From Tausonia pullulans (lineage: Eukaryota; Basidiomycota; Tremellomycetes; Cystofilobasidiales; Mrakiaceae), in the NCBI GenBank assembly GCA_951802195.1, contig OX637622.1, positions 1,302,001 through 1,366,000 of the forward strand: 64,000 bases of DNA, written 5' to 3'. A model generated the notes under the pieces. It had not been told where the DNA came from. It did not search any database and saw only the letters and a list, made by a program, of their open reading frames with translations. The translations under genes and the position numbers were made by a program. Below are positions 34,251-46,700 of the stretch, piece by piece (position 1 is the first letter of the stretch; the number at the start of each line of letters is the position of its first letter).

Positions 34251-34604
34251 AGGGTGGTGATTGAGCCATGAGTCTCCAACTCTCGAGCGACAGGCCGGCC
34301 AGCTTAGATGAAAAAGCGCAGCGACTATGATTTATACAGTGCTCCCCCGAGGCGAGCTTTCGAACACACGAAAGACAAAATTGCTATGAAAGGATAGGGG
34401 GGAGGACGGGAGCATGCGAGGAAGGTTGGCAGGCAAGAAAGGGGGACATAGATGAGACCATCGAGAAAAGAGACGTAGGAGGACGATGGGCCTAAAGGAG
34501 TGAAGGCGAAGGAGCAAGGGAATCACAGAAGACAAACTCGCCCAACGATGCGTCCGCATCGCAGCAGCAGTGTGGGGCTCTCTGGTCACAACGAGACACG
34601 AAAC
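34251..34604. other. Convergent spacer between RRP3 and the forkhead gene
   Basis: A 354-base interval holds the two facing 3' ends. No gene or strong terminator signature is seen. Confidence 0.4.
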
Positions 34605-37576
34605 TCAATCTCCCTCTCCAGCGCTGAATGATGGGGCAAGCTGCTTCTGCTGCTGAGCCGCCTCCTGAGCCTTTTCGCCGGGCCCTTGACGGCCATCAAC
34701 CACCTCCTGCTGGTCCACCTCCCAAGTTTTGACTGACGCCTCACGGTTGCTTTTAGCTCTGCCTTGTGACTCGGATGAGGAACTGGCGTTGCCTCCGACC
34801 GTCCCGGCGGCATCGCGACTGCCGCTTGCCTCGCTGCCGCCGCCAATGCTATACTCGCTCGGACTCATGTGCTTCTGGAATGCGCCAAAAGCTGGGAACG
34901 GCTGCTGTTGCCGCTTCTGCTGGGGTGGAGAGACTGGTCGGGACTGGGATGTCGATCCGGGAGCGGAGTTCTGGCGATCATTGTGTATCGACGACGGTGG
35001 GGTGAAGACCGGCTGGGAGGACGACCCGAAGCCGGACCGGTACGAGTACCAGCTCGGGAGGGTCGTCATTGTCTGCTCCGACGAGTCCGAGTCGCCCAAC
35101 ACTTGTGAGCTGACCGAAGAGTTCAGCTCCGAAGGCGGATGCGGATGCTGCCGGTTCGGATGAGGATGCGAAGACACTTCAAGCGGTCGTATGGGACCAT
35201 CGCTGGTGAAGGTAGATCCGGGACCGAATGAGCTGGATGATGGGTAGAGATAGTGCGAGTGCGAGGTCTGCTGGTTGAGCGGCACCCGAGAGGCGTACGG
35301 TCGGTTAAAGGGGGAAGAAGGCTGGGCTTGCAGGTGGGAGTGGCTTGGGCCCTGGCTGGATGGCGGAGGAAGGGAAGGAAGGAAGAGACGCGGGAAGGGA
35401 GGAGCAAATGGTTCCTGAGACGGACCACGGAAGGTTGATCGAGGTTCGGACGTCGCGGAGGTATGAGCGTAGGTGCTGTTACTGTAGGGAGGGTCTGGGA
35501 AGTTGAGAGGCGGAGGAAAAGGCTGATGCGGGTGCTGCACGCCAAAGTCGGGACCGGGATGGAGTGGTGGGAAGGGCGATCGCCGGTCGTGGCCGCCGCC
35601 TCCACCCCCACCTCCACCTCCGCTCGGGTCCTGGTTGTTGGGCCGTGCCGCGGAGGGCGGATGATGGAGAAGGCTTCGATGGGAGCAACTGGGAGAGTAA
35701 CTAGGCGAAGCTGGTTGTTCGTCGTCGCTCTCTCCGATTCCGTCATCGCTCGACCCACGTGACTCGTGGGGTTCGGACTGAGCCCGCCGAGGGCGAGCGG
35801 CAGCGGCCTCGCTGCGACGCTTTGATGTCGACGCTATTGTCGTTTGTTCGCCGTCCGAGGCGGATGACTGAGGCGATGGCCGCTCGCGCTTTTTTGAGGA
35901 CGACGAAGACGTCGAAGGCGTCTTGATGCGCTTGCGGATGTGAACTTCGGGAGCCTGGGGGATACAAAGGAAATGGACGCGCGCGGGCGCAAGCAATCCG
36001 AACAGCACAACGATGAGATTGAGGATCACAGATGGTAATCGATAACAAGCAGCATCCCTGACTCACATCGATATCCACGCTCCAATAGCCTTTCACACGC
36101 GTATGAATACGAGAAAAAGGGGAGAACCATGAGGGCAGGATGGGGTGGAGTAAGTAATGCAACAGACAGGCAGGAGGAGAGTGCCGATGGGAGCGCGAGG
36201 GGAACAGATCGGGAATTGTCAGCGTCTCTTGCGCGTCTGTCGTCTCGAGCGAGTGAGCGACAGGCGCCACGCCGCACACGTTGGCAGCAGGGTAGACGAG
36301 CTGCCTCTTTCATACTGACCTCCTTTGCCCGGCAGAGGGAATGGTCTCGGCGTGTGGACGAAGCATGGATTCATGCTAAGTGAGTGCCGGACAGTATTCT
36401 GTGAAGATGGCGGGTGCGCGCAGACAGAGGAGGAAGGAGAGGAGGGGAGCAGAGGAGAAGGCAAGAAAGATGGACGAACTTATCAGCTTTCGGCCACCAA
36501 ACAAAGCCTCAAATGACGAGGGGGCAGAAGGGCGGTTCGCTTCTGCCGCCCCTTCTGTCGCCAGGTCCGCCGCGAGCGCAGAGGAAAAAGAGAAGAGGAA
36601 AAGAGAAGAGGAGGAAAAGAGCGAAGGAGGAAGAGGGCGAACCTTCCAGCCGGGCTTGGCTGACCGGAAGTAGGGATGGTCGGCCTCGATGGAGTCGTAG
36701 ATCTGTTGAAAGGGGCCGGTTGCAGGGTGTGAGCGACAGACACGCACGCACGCACGCTAGTTTGACCCTCAATCCCGCCCACTGGTCCCGCGCGTTCCAA
36801 ACCCCGGGGTTCGGGGGGGGGGAGGGGTTCGGGGGGGGGGGTTAAAGAGAGGCGGCGGGCGAGCAGAAGGCGAGGGGTGGGTGAAGGCGAGGGGAGGAAG
36901 GGAGAACGGACGGACCTGCTGAAGAGTGAGGCTCTGGTTTTCGGCCTTGTGTACCGCGTCCTCTCATTCAGCATGGGTCGAACAAGGCCGAGGAGAAGGG
37001 CATGAACACGCTGACCTTGAGGATCGCCGACCGGATCAGCTGCACATATGTCGCCTTGGGCCGCAGAGCGCCCTCTGGAGCACAGGACAATCCGCCCGGC
37101 CGTCAGGAAACGCATGTCAGTCACCTGCTCGTTCGCGCGCTCTCCATCCTTCTTCGCTTGCTCCCGTCGTCGGACTGGATCATAGGAGGGCTTACCCAGC
37201 GTAGAGGCCGACCCAAAAGCGTCTACGTTCGGCTCGGATCTCGGATCCGGAGGCTGGAGGGCCGTTACGACGCCGGTCAGCTCGTGGCGTCGCCGAAAGG
37301 GCAAGGGCGGGAAGGAGAAGAGCGACGGGAGGGTGAGCCAGCCAACTGGGTTGAGGAAGCCATGAAGAGAGGGCTGGCTTGTGGGAGGGGGCAGGCGGGC
37401 TGCTACTGCAGGTGCATGCTGCCCTCCTCCCTCCGTCCCTCTCGACCTTGCTGGGCTCTCGACCACGCTAGCCTCGACTGGTCTAGCCTAGCTCTCCCTG
37501 GGGAGAGAAGAATGCGACAGAGGGATGGGTGTGAGGGGAGGAAACTCACGCCCTTCTCCACCTGACCGTGGGACAT
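34605..37576 (-). CDS. Forkhead-domain transcription factor
   Basis: A winged-helix DNA-binding regulator. Exons on the minus strand: 37576-37550, 37253-37196, 37074-37016, 36945-36916 (30 bases), 36702-36643, 36398-36320, 36089-36067 (23 bases) and 35954-34605, giving 561 aa. The forkhead domain covers roughly residues 28-112 and is cut into six exons: KATYVQLIRSAIL (helix 1), LTLQQIYDSI, HPYFRSAKPGW, the recognition helix NTVRHSLSMNPCFV, and GGYWSVDI at the wing. A basic KRIKTPSTSSSSSKKRERP stretch follows and could be a nuclear signal. The remaining 440 residues are Pro/Ser/Gln-rich and disordered. Introns here reach 112-296 bases, longer than elsewhere. The target genes and subfamily are not determined from sequence. 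Confidence 0.85.
36801..36841 (+). repeat. Paired poly-G runs in a forkhead-gene intron
   Basis: Two runs of ten or more G, separated by short spacers, lie in the intron between exons 4 and 5. On the gene's sense strand they are C-runs. G-quadruplex formation is possible on the plus strand. Homopolymer length should be treated with caution. Confidence 0.55.
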
Positions 37577-39484
37577 GCGCTCTGGAGGGAGATGACGACG
37601 GGAGTCAGAGGGTTGTCGGCGAGACGGGGTGTGGTTTCCGCGTTCCCAAGCTGCTGGAACCGGACGAGGAGAGGGGGAGGGACGCTGCGGAGGCGAAATA
37701 GGCTGCTTTACTCGTCAGTCCTCTCTCCTCCCTCACTCTCCCTCTCTTCCTTCGCCGATCGGAGACCTTTCCGGGTGGCTCTAGCGGGTTCAAAAGGAGA
37801 GGGCATGTGTGCACACACCACATACACATATATATTTGCGGCCTGCCCACCTGTCGGATCGGAGAGGGAGATAGAGAAGGAAAGTGAGGACGAGAACGCT
37901 GCAACCAAACACCTGAGAGCTGAACGCAACTCCAGCCCGCCCCTCCTCTCTCTTTCGAGGCACGAAAGCCCTAGTTGAAAACCGAGGATTTGATGAACCA
38001 CGTTCGACTCCCAGCCCTTGGCACGGCATGCAAACTTTTGGGAACCACGAGAAGCAAGCGAAGGAGCGAGCGCAAGAAGGCCGGGCAGCCCGCGCTATTT
38101 GACTTCTGGCTTGCCGTCCATCCCGTCAACGGCCTCCAAACTGCAGCTCTCCCCAATAGTTGAGGGCGAGATGATCGTGGAACAATCTCTCCTCATCCTG
38201 GCCGTCTGCCACAGCCTCGCTTCTGCTCTTCCGGAAGCACCTTCCCCTCCTTGAAATGATTAGGGATGTGACGTGTGCCTTCCTCCCCTTCGTGAGCCGT
38301 TTCGGGAATCGTTCTTGCTGCAAGCCAGCCCTTGGCAGGACCCGAAGAGCTGTCGGGCGCCTCTCTCATTACAGAGTCTTCGAGGCGGGCCTAGTGGTGT
38401 GTGAAATGTTTTACTCTATCCACTATCGACATCACAAAGATGCCAAATGCCAATGGATATTGACCCATCTGCCTTATTTCCTCTATTTGGACGTGTACTC
38501 GTTGTGAGGTGGCTCACACAAAGGACGAAAATATGACGGGATAGGCGCCGGAGTCTTCTGCCGAAGTTTACATGTCGAAACTCCTTCGCACCGAAGACTC
38601 GCCGACAGACAGATCAATCTTGCAGGCGTTAGAAGTAGACTGGAGAGCCATGTTCTAAGTTATCTTGCCAAACTTGAGTCTGGCCTTGCGGATTTTTGTT
38701 TGACGGCGAGAATGAAAGCCGGAGGGTCTGGGGAAGATCGCCAGTGGAGGTTGAGCGTAGAATGGTTTTGATTCCATTCCCTCCAAGCATTCCAGATTTG
38801 TAAATAGTATTTGGCTCTCCTCGAGACTGAGCCTTCATTGTGCTCCGCTAATCTCAGTCAGTTATTCATTAATATCTCATCAAAATCTGCAGACTGTGAC
38901 AGAGAAGTCGTGTTGCGCTGTGGCAACGGGCGCGCTCCCCAGCCTCAGTGGAGTTGAGAATGGTCACAATGTATACCCTCGAGCACACCATCATCGACGA
39001 AACTTAAATCTGCAAGCGTTCACTTCAGACTGATGAGCTTGCGGTCGACGGCCGACAGCGTGACCAGTCGCGACACGAGCCGCGCGCTTGCCGATCTAAG
39101 ACCCGGTCCAAACGCTCGTTCGACGAAGACGCGGCCGCTGTCAGCCCTCGATATTGACGCTCGACCCTCATCGCCGTCGCCTCGTCCTTCTCGTCTTTCA
39201 CGACCGTCCACGCGGATACGACCTCCTCCTCCGATCTCTCACGCCTTACGCCAGCCCCTACGCCCAACTCTACTCCGTGCCCGCTCGCCATCGCCCCTTC
39301 TCCCTCTTTCCCCGTTCCTCTTTGTACCTTGGCTCGCTCGCGCGCGCGAAAAAAGCCCACCCCCCCCTCGTCCCCCTCCCTCCCCCTCCTCTCTCCCCCA
39401 TTCTCCTTCCCTCGCTCCTCCCCTTCCTCTTCCCCCCTCCCCTCGCCACCCCTCGCCTGTGACGAGACGCTGCAAGCAGCCATC
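37577..39484. promoter_or_regulatory. Divergent 1.9 kb region between forkhead and Pin4-like genes
   Basis: No recognisable gene. The part from about 38400 to 39030 is clearly more AT-rich than the surroundings. A pyrimidine-rich block at 39300-39480 immediately precedes the Pin4-like start and is probably its leader. Both genes likely take their promoters from here. An ATATAT-containing stretch at 37828-37837 is present, but I would not call it a TATA box. Confidence 0.4.
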
Positions 39485-42400
39485 ATGGACCCCAACGACC
39501 AGAACCAGTACCACAATCTCTCGCAGACGTTCCAGCACCTCGCGCTCTCCCCGCCCCAGCCGCTCTCGCCGCACCCGCCCAACGGCCCTTCGTCTGAGCA
39601 TCAGCATCAGCAGCATTACGCCCAAGCTCAGCAAGGCTCCAACGATCCTGTCTACGGCGCCGCTGCCAACTCGCACCGCAATCACCCGCGCGGCACGACG
39701 TTCGACGACAGCCTCGTCTCGCCGCCGTCTTCAATGCCCGCGCCGGGGAGCATGGGACGCGCCGCCGGGGCCAACTGGGGCAGCGTCGGCCCTGGTGGGA
39801 CGATGAGCAGCCTCATGAGCAACGGCAAGGTACGCAGCGGTCGCTCGGGCCTTCCTTCGGTGAGTCTCTGGGCGTCTGGCGAGGCATGTCGGTCGAGTGA
39901 AGAACCGGCGCACGGTGGGTGGCTGGTGCTTGCTGGACTTCCTTGGAGGGAGGGAGGGAGCAACGACGGCTGGTCGCGTGTCTTTAAGTGGCTCAGCAGA
40001 CCGAGCTATACACTCAGTTCTGCAGCTCTTGGTGCGGCGCACGATGCTCGACTGTTCGCGTCGTTCGTTGGCAAGCGAGCTTGTCAGCAAGCTCTCGGTC
40101 AGGACGACGTGGCGATTGCTCCCCTCACTCCCCTCGGCTTGCTTCACCCTTCCTTCGTCGAGAGATCTCTGTCGAGGAACTGTCGCCCGCGACAGGCCTG
40201 GCAGCTGCTTCTGGCGCGAATACCCCGACCGGTCAGGTTCTTTAGCATGGGTCCGACCGGCTCCTGCTTGAAGTCTGCAAGTAGAGGACAAGGCCCGACA
40301 GTGCTCGAGCTTCTGTCCAGTTCATTGCCCTAGACGACAAATGAAGTGTCGGAGCTTGTGGCCTAGTACTCAGGCTACGGGTCCTTGTCCCTTGTTCCTC
40401 CCCCTCCTATCGCTTCGCTTCCTCGCCTTGCTTCCTCGCCTTGCGTGCCTCTCTCTCCGACACCCACCGACTGACGCCCTTCTCTTGTGCTTGTCCTCCC
40501 GCCCGCTTCCCTCCCTCTCCCTCATGTCCCACGACTTTATCCCATGCTATCGTTACAACTTTCAGCAATGGCTCGAACCGAATCAAGGTCCCATGTCGGT
40601 GTACCCGCCTCATCCGGCCCAGATGCAGCAGCAGCAGCACCACCAGTCCTTCTCCCAGCAGCAGCAGCACTCGAACCAGCGGTCGGACTCGCCCTCTCGC
40701 TCCATCTGTGCGTCCCTAGTCGAGCCTTTTCTGGATGTCATTTTCAAAGAGCTCGCACGCGACGCGTGACTGACCCGCCTCCCTCCAGCGCCCCCCCCTG
40801 CTATCTCAACCTCTGGCTCTCCTCCGCTCGACCACGCCATGTTCAACCCATACGCCATCTACTCGGACCACCACTCGACGACCAACAGGACGTCCAACGC
40901 CCCCCGCTATGGCGGCTTCGCCAACGGCCTTGCTGGCCTTGGCGCGAGCGGTGGAGGAGGCGCCTGGGGAAGTCCGATGCTCGCTGGCCTCGGTGGCGGT
41001 GCGGCCGGCGCTGGTCCGTTCGCCATGGGACCTGGAGTTGGAGGTGGCATGGATGACGACGTTATTCCGTGAGTGTATGCGCTGCCAGCTCGATCGCTCG
41101 TTTGAGCCGGGCGCACCTTGCCCTAGCTTTGCGGACGGGCCTCGTCGTCGTCTCCTTTGCGTTAGGTCGCTCTGACCCTCTTCGTTCTTTCCCTCGCAGT
41201 ACGGCCATCGTCATTAAGAACATCAACTTCAACCTTCAAAAGGAGGATCTCCTCCGCACTATCGTTCGTCCCAGCCCCCTGTCAGGCTTGGCTATTGTGT
41301 TCGGAGGTTCATCGGTTGTCTTTGTCTCGCCCTTTGCAGGAGTCGCTCGGAGCTCCCCTCCCCTACGCGTTCAACTACCACATGGACCAGGGCGTCTTTC
41401 GCGGTCTCGCATTTGCCAACTTCCGGTCTCCTCTTGAGGCGGATGCTGTCGTAGCTGCGCTCAACGGGTGCGTCTCCCTCCATCATCCCTTTTGTTCACG
41501 CTGTCCTGATAAGTCTTGGTTTTTCTCAATCTCAGCTACGATGTCGGAGGTCGCAAGCTTCGCGTTGAGTATAAGAAGGTTCTTCAAGCAGGCGAGAAGG
41601 AGCGCATCGAGCGCGAGAAGGCTCTGCGCCGCATGCGGTCCATCCAAGCTATCCCGCCGCACGACAATCAGCAGAACCAGCAAGCCCCGCCCCCCATGCC
41701 GCCCCTCCCCCAGCAGCAGCAACAGCAGCAGCAGGGTCAGCGTGACGCTCCTGGTGGACCGATCCGTGGCGAACAGCGCGAGCGTGACGACAGCTACCCT
41801 GGCATCCAGCCCGTCTCGCTCGGCCTCGGTCTTGGGGCAAACCTCAGTGGCGCTGAGCCTCTGGGCAGGGACAGCAGCGGGAGCAGCGGTGTCGAGCGCT
41901 CCAACTCGATCCCAATCGTCCAGGTCACTCCTCAGCGAGAGCGCGAGGGCAGCTTCTCGGGCTACGAGCCTGGACCCGGCAGCGACTCTGGCAGCGGCAT
42001 TAAGAGCTCTAAGAGCAGTGAGTGTACTCGCCTCCCGGGCGGACCTTGAGCGCATATTCTCACCCTTACGTCTGCTTTGCGATCTTCAGCCGAGCTCGAC
42101 CTCAACGATGCCACCACGCTAGACATCTACTCGCGTGTCCTCGTTTTCAAAGAGGACCGTATGCGCGACGAGCTCGCCTTCTCGCGCACGCTCACCGCCC
42201 TCCAGAGACGCGTCGTCCACCTCGTTGCCCAAAAGCTTGGCGTTTATCACTACAGCGTTGGCGAGGGAGAAGAGAGGTACGCGGTGGTAACGAGGAGCGA
42301 GGGCCGCGGTGACAGGGTGAGGCTTTCCTTCTTCTCTCCTCATTTGCTCTCCATATTCATAGAACCCGCCAGCTGATAATGCCTACCTGCCTACAGCAGA

Positions 42401-43065
42401 CCCTCCGCCACCACGCCTCCCGGCCCAACCTTCCTTCGAACCAGCAGGGCAACAATTCTCTCCAGAAGAACCAAAACCTCTACGCTTCTTCGCCTTCGCT
42501 TCGCAACAAGTCGTCCATGCCGGACCTTTCGCACCTTCACGGACCCACGGTCTCGCGCGATCCCTCGCGTTCGCTCGCTCCTCAGCGCTCCAACGGAAAT
42601 CTTCGCGATGGTTACGCGACCATTGGCTCGTCCGGCTCCGCTCGTCGCGCACAGACGATTGGTCCCCAGGGCGCCGTTGGCGGCGATTATGGAGGCTTTC
42701 AGAACACACTCTTCGGTGACTCGCTCTCGCCTAGCCATGTCCCTGCCGCCGTCGTTGGCGCATCGGACTCAACCGACTCGCTCGTATCATCCAACGCCCC
42801 GAGCAATACCAGCGGCAGCAACGGCCCCGCCTCTGTGAACACCAATACCGCCGGCACCCTCCGTCAGCCTCGTGGCCCTCCGGGTGACGCTCGTGGATTC
42901 TCCGCCAGGCGCTTCGTCGTTCCCGCCGCCCCCGGCTCGGCGATCTCGAACGGTGGCAGTGTCAGCCCCGTCAGAGGTGTCTCGCCCTCGGTCGAGCAGG
43001 CTCAGCGGACGTCATGGCACGGCGACGAGGACTTTGCGACTTCGCACGAGGCACTCGAGGTCTAA
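39485..43065 (+). CDS. RRM-domain RNA-binding protein, Pin4/Cip-like
   Basis: In yeasts this family (Pin4; fission yeast Cip1/Cip2) acts in cell-cycle and stress control of mRNAs. Exons 39485-39829, 40566-40707, 40789-41068, 41200-41263, 41340-41467, 41536-42017, 42090-42316 and 42397-43065 give 778 aa. An N-terminal Pro/Gln/Ser-rich region leads to one RRM at about residues 255-340 (TAIVIKNINFNLQ for RNP2, GVFRGLAFANF for RNP1, GRKLRVEYKK at its end). After polyglutamine runs comes a helical block at about 502-577 (LDIYSRVLVFKEDRMRDELA, RRVVHLVAQKLGVYHYS), similar to the R3H-like region of Pin4 relatives. The rest is Ser/Asn-rich. Intron 1 is 736 bases, the longest in the window. The family call relies on the RRM plus this second block. 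Confidence 0.85.
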
Positions 43066-43771
43066 GGGCCGTCGTAGCTGGCTACCAGCCTTCCTTTTTC
43101 GCTCAACCTAGCGACCTCCATCACTTTATGCCAACGCCTTCCCCTCATCCTCCTCCTCTTATGGCCCCTCCAACGACTCATGGTCTTATGCCCCCCTCAC
43201 CCACGACCCGCTTTTTCTTCGAAATATTCGCCCACTCGTGCATTTTCCATCTTTCTCTTTCTAACCCTCCCTTACATCAAGGGTCCGTTCCAGAGGTCTA
43301 TCTTCCTTCCTCTTTTCCCCCCCCCCTCCGTCAACGACCCAACGTTCTTCACGCTTCGTTCACGCTTTGACGGCCCCTCTACAAACGCCCGCACGAGCTC
43401 TCTGTCTTGCTTTCCTCTTCATTTTAGTTTTCTCCTGTCTACCTGGTGGCCCTGTAACAGGTTAAAGGGCTTTATTCTTCTCGCGTCCATCTCTTTGGCC
43501 TCCCACGCTCTCGTCTCGCCCCGCTCTCTTGGAATGATCTGTCCCCTCCTCCCTCTGTAGCCTTGCTTGACGCCTGCCACAGCTATACGATGACGACGCA
43601 TTTTGGTTCTTTAGACTAGATGCTGGAATCTTTCGTGAAATCTCACTTTTGAGCGAGCCAGAGTGGGTGTGTATCAGAGGAAGGCAGAGACGAGTAACGA
43701 AGAGAGAAAGGGGATGAGAATCAATGTGAGAGAGTTCAAAGCGACGAGACATTGTCTTCGTGCCAACCTTC
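43066..43771. other. Convergent spacer between Pin4-like gene and striatin
   Basis: About 700 bases of 3' flanking DNA, pyrimidine-rich on the plus strand up to 43560. Open frames here have no recognisable product and no plausible start context. Confidence 0.4.
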
Positions 43772-46700
43772 TCACGATCTCTCGCGACTGCTGCTGCTAC
43801 CCCCACTGCTCCCCGGCTCCACCCAGCAGAGTACCCGCACACTGCCATCCGCTCCAGCTGTCGCAAGGACCTTCTTGTCCCCGTCGGTGACGCTCTGGTG
43901 GAGCGCGACGTCGAGGACGCCCTGATCCTTATTGCGACGGTGAAGGGTGAACTCTTGGACGAGCTCGTGCGAGCTGAGATCCCAGACGCGTGTCGACGAG
44001 TCTTGACCGCCGGAAACGAGCGTATCGGGCAAGAGCGGGGAGATGGCGAGCGAAGTGACCCCGTCCTCATGGGCAGGGAGGACGTGGGTCTGGACGCCTG
44101 CGGTTTTTCGTTCTTGAGTCAATCAAAGGAGTGACCGAGAGACAGGACAAGAAGGAAGGGACGGACCAGACTGCAGGTCAAAGAACCGGATGAAGCGGTC
44201 CTCATGCGCCGTGATGAGGAGGGGCAACGTCGGATGCGTAACGATCCGGTTGATCTGCGTCGAGCTTTCGCCGTCTGGAGTTGATATAATCTAGTGAGCA
44301 TGCCGCTCTTTGCTCTTTAGTTGGTGATAACGCCCACTGTACGACTCTCCACACTCGAACTGCTTGAGCTCCTCCCCGCTCGCGAGGTCGTAAATCTTGA
44401 CCACGCAGTTGTCCCAGCCGACGGCGACGACCTTCTCCTCCGACCCGACGGTCGCGACCGAGACCGGGACCCTCTTTGGCCTCTTCTCCTCGGCCTCCTT
44501 CCCGCTCCCCTCGTAGCCCCAACTACCGACAAGCGGCGTGCCCTCCTTCTCCGCATCCCAGACCTTGATGGTCCCATCCGCCGAGGCACTGACGAGCTTC
44601 CCACCAACGAGAGCGACGTCCCAAACGGCATCCGTATGGCCGACGAGCGTACTCTCGCAGGTCGATGGGTCGTGCACTGAGTAGAGGTCCTGACTCGGCG
44701 GAGGCACCTTCCAGACGCGGATCGAGGTGTCGAGCGAGCCGGAGTAGATATGGGTCGCAGAAACGGCGAGCGAGGTCACGGCGGCGGTGTGACCGCGGTA
44801 GGAAGCAGTAGGCTCGGCGTCATTGGAGGAACTCCTGAGGGAAGAGAACGGCCAGACGTCAATCATCGCCACACAGCTAGGGAGATTTTCGACAAGACGC
44901 ACTTGGAAGGGTCGAGCGTCGACGAGGGCAGTCGCCAAACCTTGACGACGTTGTCCTCGGATCCAGTCGCAAGGATGAGCTCCGTCGGATGAAAGGCGAC
45001 AGCGCGGACACAGTCAAGGTGTCTGGAATTGATCGGTGGGAAGGTCAGTCCAAATGTTGACAGTGGAAAGTGGTCTTTCACACCTTTTGAGTGCCCGCCT
45101 AGGAACCCAAGAGCCATTGTCACCCTTTGTCGACGCGAGTTGCTTCTCATCGGCCCAGTCGTCGTCAATATCGTCCATCGTGACGCTGTTGAGCTCGTCC
45201 GATCCAGATTGGTGATGCACCACTGCGAGAGCGGGAAGAAGCAGACGAGTAGGACCAGACACAATGGACGAGGAAGAGAAGAGAAAAGAAACAGGATAAG
45301 CCATGTATCGAGGATTAAGCGACGATGAACAGGTCACACACTTCTTGGAGGCTTTGCCGGCTGCTCAGCAGCTCGGACCTCCGGCTTTGGGGAGAGAAGC
45401 AGACGTCGGTCAGCGAAAGCTCGCACAAGCTCGAATCAGACATTGTACATCGACTGACCTTGATGCTAGCCCCAGCAGCTTTGAGCTGGGCTCTCCAATC
45501 GTCATTGTCCTGCGGCCGGAAGATCGCCGTCAAGCGGTTCGAGACGTCCTCGTTGTCCTCGTTGTCCTCGTTGTCCTCGTTGTCCTCGTTGTCCTCGTTG
45601 TCCTCATGCTCTTCTTTCCCCTTTTCAGCCTCCAAATGCTCGTCAACCCCCTGCTGAAGTTCCTCCTCACCTACAGACTGCTCCGACTCTTCGGGAGCCT
45701 CTTTTATCGGCTGCTGTTGCTCCTCTTCCTCCTTTTCGGACGCCGCCTCCTCCACTTCGAGCTCCCGCTGCTGGGCGGACTCAGCCATGACCTTGACGTC
45801 GTCCGCTGACGACTCCGTGGCCTCCGCCTCGTCCGACTCGGTGGCGACCGGCTCCGCAGCGCCTGCGCCCTCGGTGGTTGGCTGTCGCTCCTCAGGCTTC
45901 TCCTCCTCCAATGCGGATGGCTCCGTCGGCTGGTGCACCTTCTCCCCGTCTTCAGTTTTCCCAGGCTCCTCCCGGCTCAGGTCCTCAGACCCTGGTCCCG
46001 TCTCCTCCTGATCCTTGGTCTCCTCGTTCTCCCGCTCCGACTCCCGAAGCTGTCTCTCCGGGAGCGGCTCGAGATGACTGACGACAGCGTTGGAGACTGA
46101 CTTGGGGAGAATGGACTCCGATTGATCCGCCGAGTCATCCACGAGACCCACCGGCGGGGTCCTCGGCACCAGAGGCTCCTGAGGTGATTCCTCACTCTCG
46201 GGATGAGGCTGAGTCTGAGAAGTCTCAGCGTCGGGCTGCTCCTTGCTCTCGTCTCTCCCGCTGCTACCGTTGGTGTCCTTCTCCGTGTCCTTATCCTTGT
46301 CCTTGTGGTCCGCCGCTGTGGGAACATGGATCTGGCTCTGAGCGTCCGAAGCGAGCTCTACGGCGTGTCGGGCGTCGGCGGCGTCCTTGTCGCGAACCTC
46401 CTGATCGTGCGCCAGTTCGAGGTCCTGCTGGGCTTGGATCGTCGGCGGGACGCCGGACGTCGGAAGCGTAAGGGGTTCTTCGGGGAGGGTCTTGCGAGGG
46501 CGAGAGAGAAGCATTGGCTGTTGCTGTTCTTGCTGCTGTTGCTGCCCCTGCTGTTGTTGCTGTCCCTGCTGCTGTTGAGAGAGTGCTGGTGGGGGCTGCT
46601 GCGAAAACTCGCGACTGTTGGGATCGAGCTGCTGCAGCTGCTGCTGGGGCGGCTGAAGGGCGTGGGAATGCGAAGGTGGGCCGGCGGCAGAAGGCTGCTG

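Noticed and set aside
33526-34260. Arg/Ser-rich alternative frame over the RRP3 3' exon
   Set aside because: Overlaps helicase motifs IV-VI in another frame; no independent support.
37990-38030. GTTCGACTCC resembling a tRNA B box
   Set aside because: No pairing T-stem, A box or cloverleaf could be drawn around it; no tRNA gene was found elsewhere either.
45303-45809. Plus-strand frame with a repeated VLVVLVV hydrophobic run, like a membrane protein
   Set aside because: It is the antisense reading of the striatin NED minisatellite and acidic linker.
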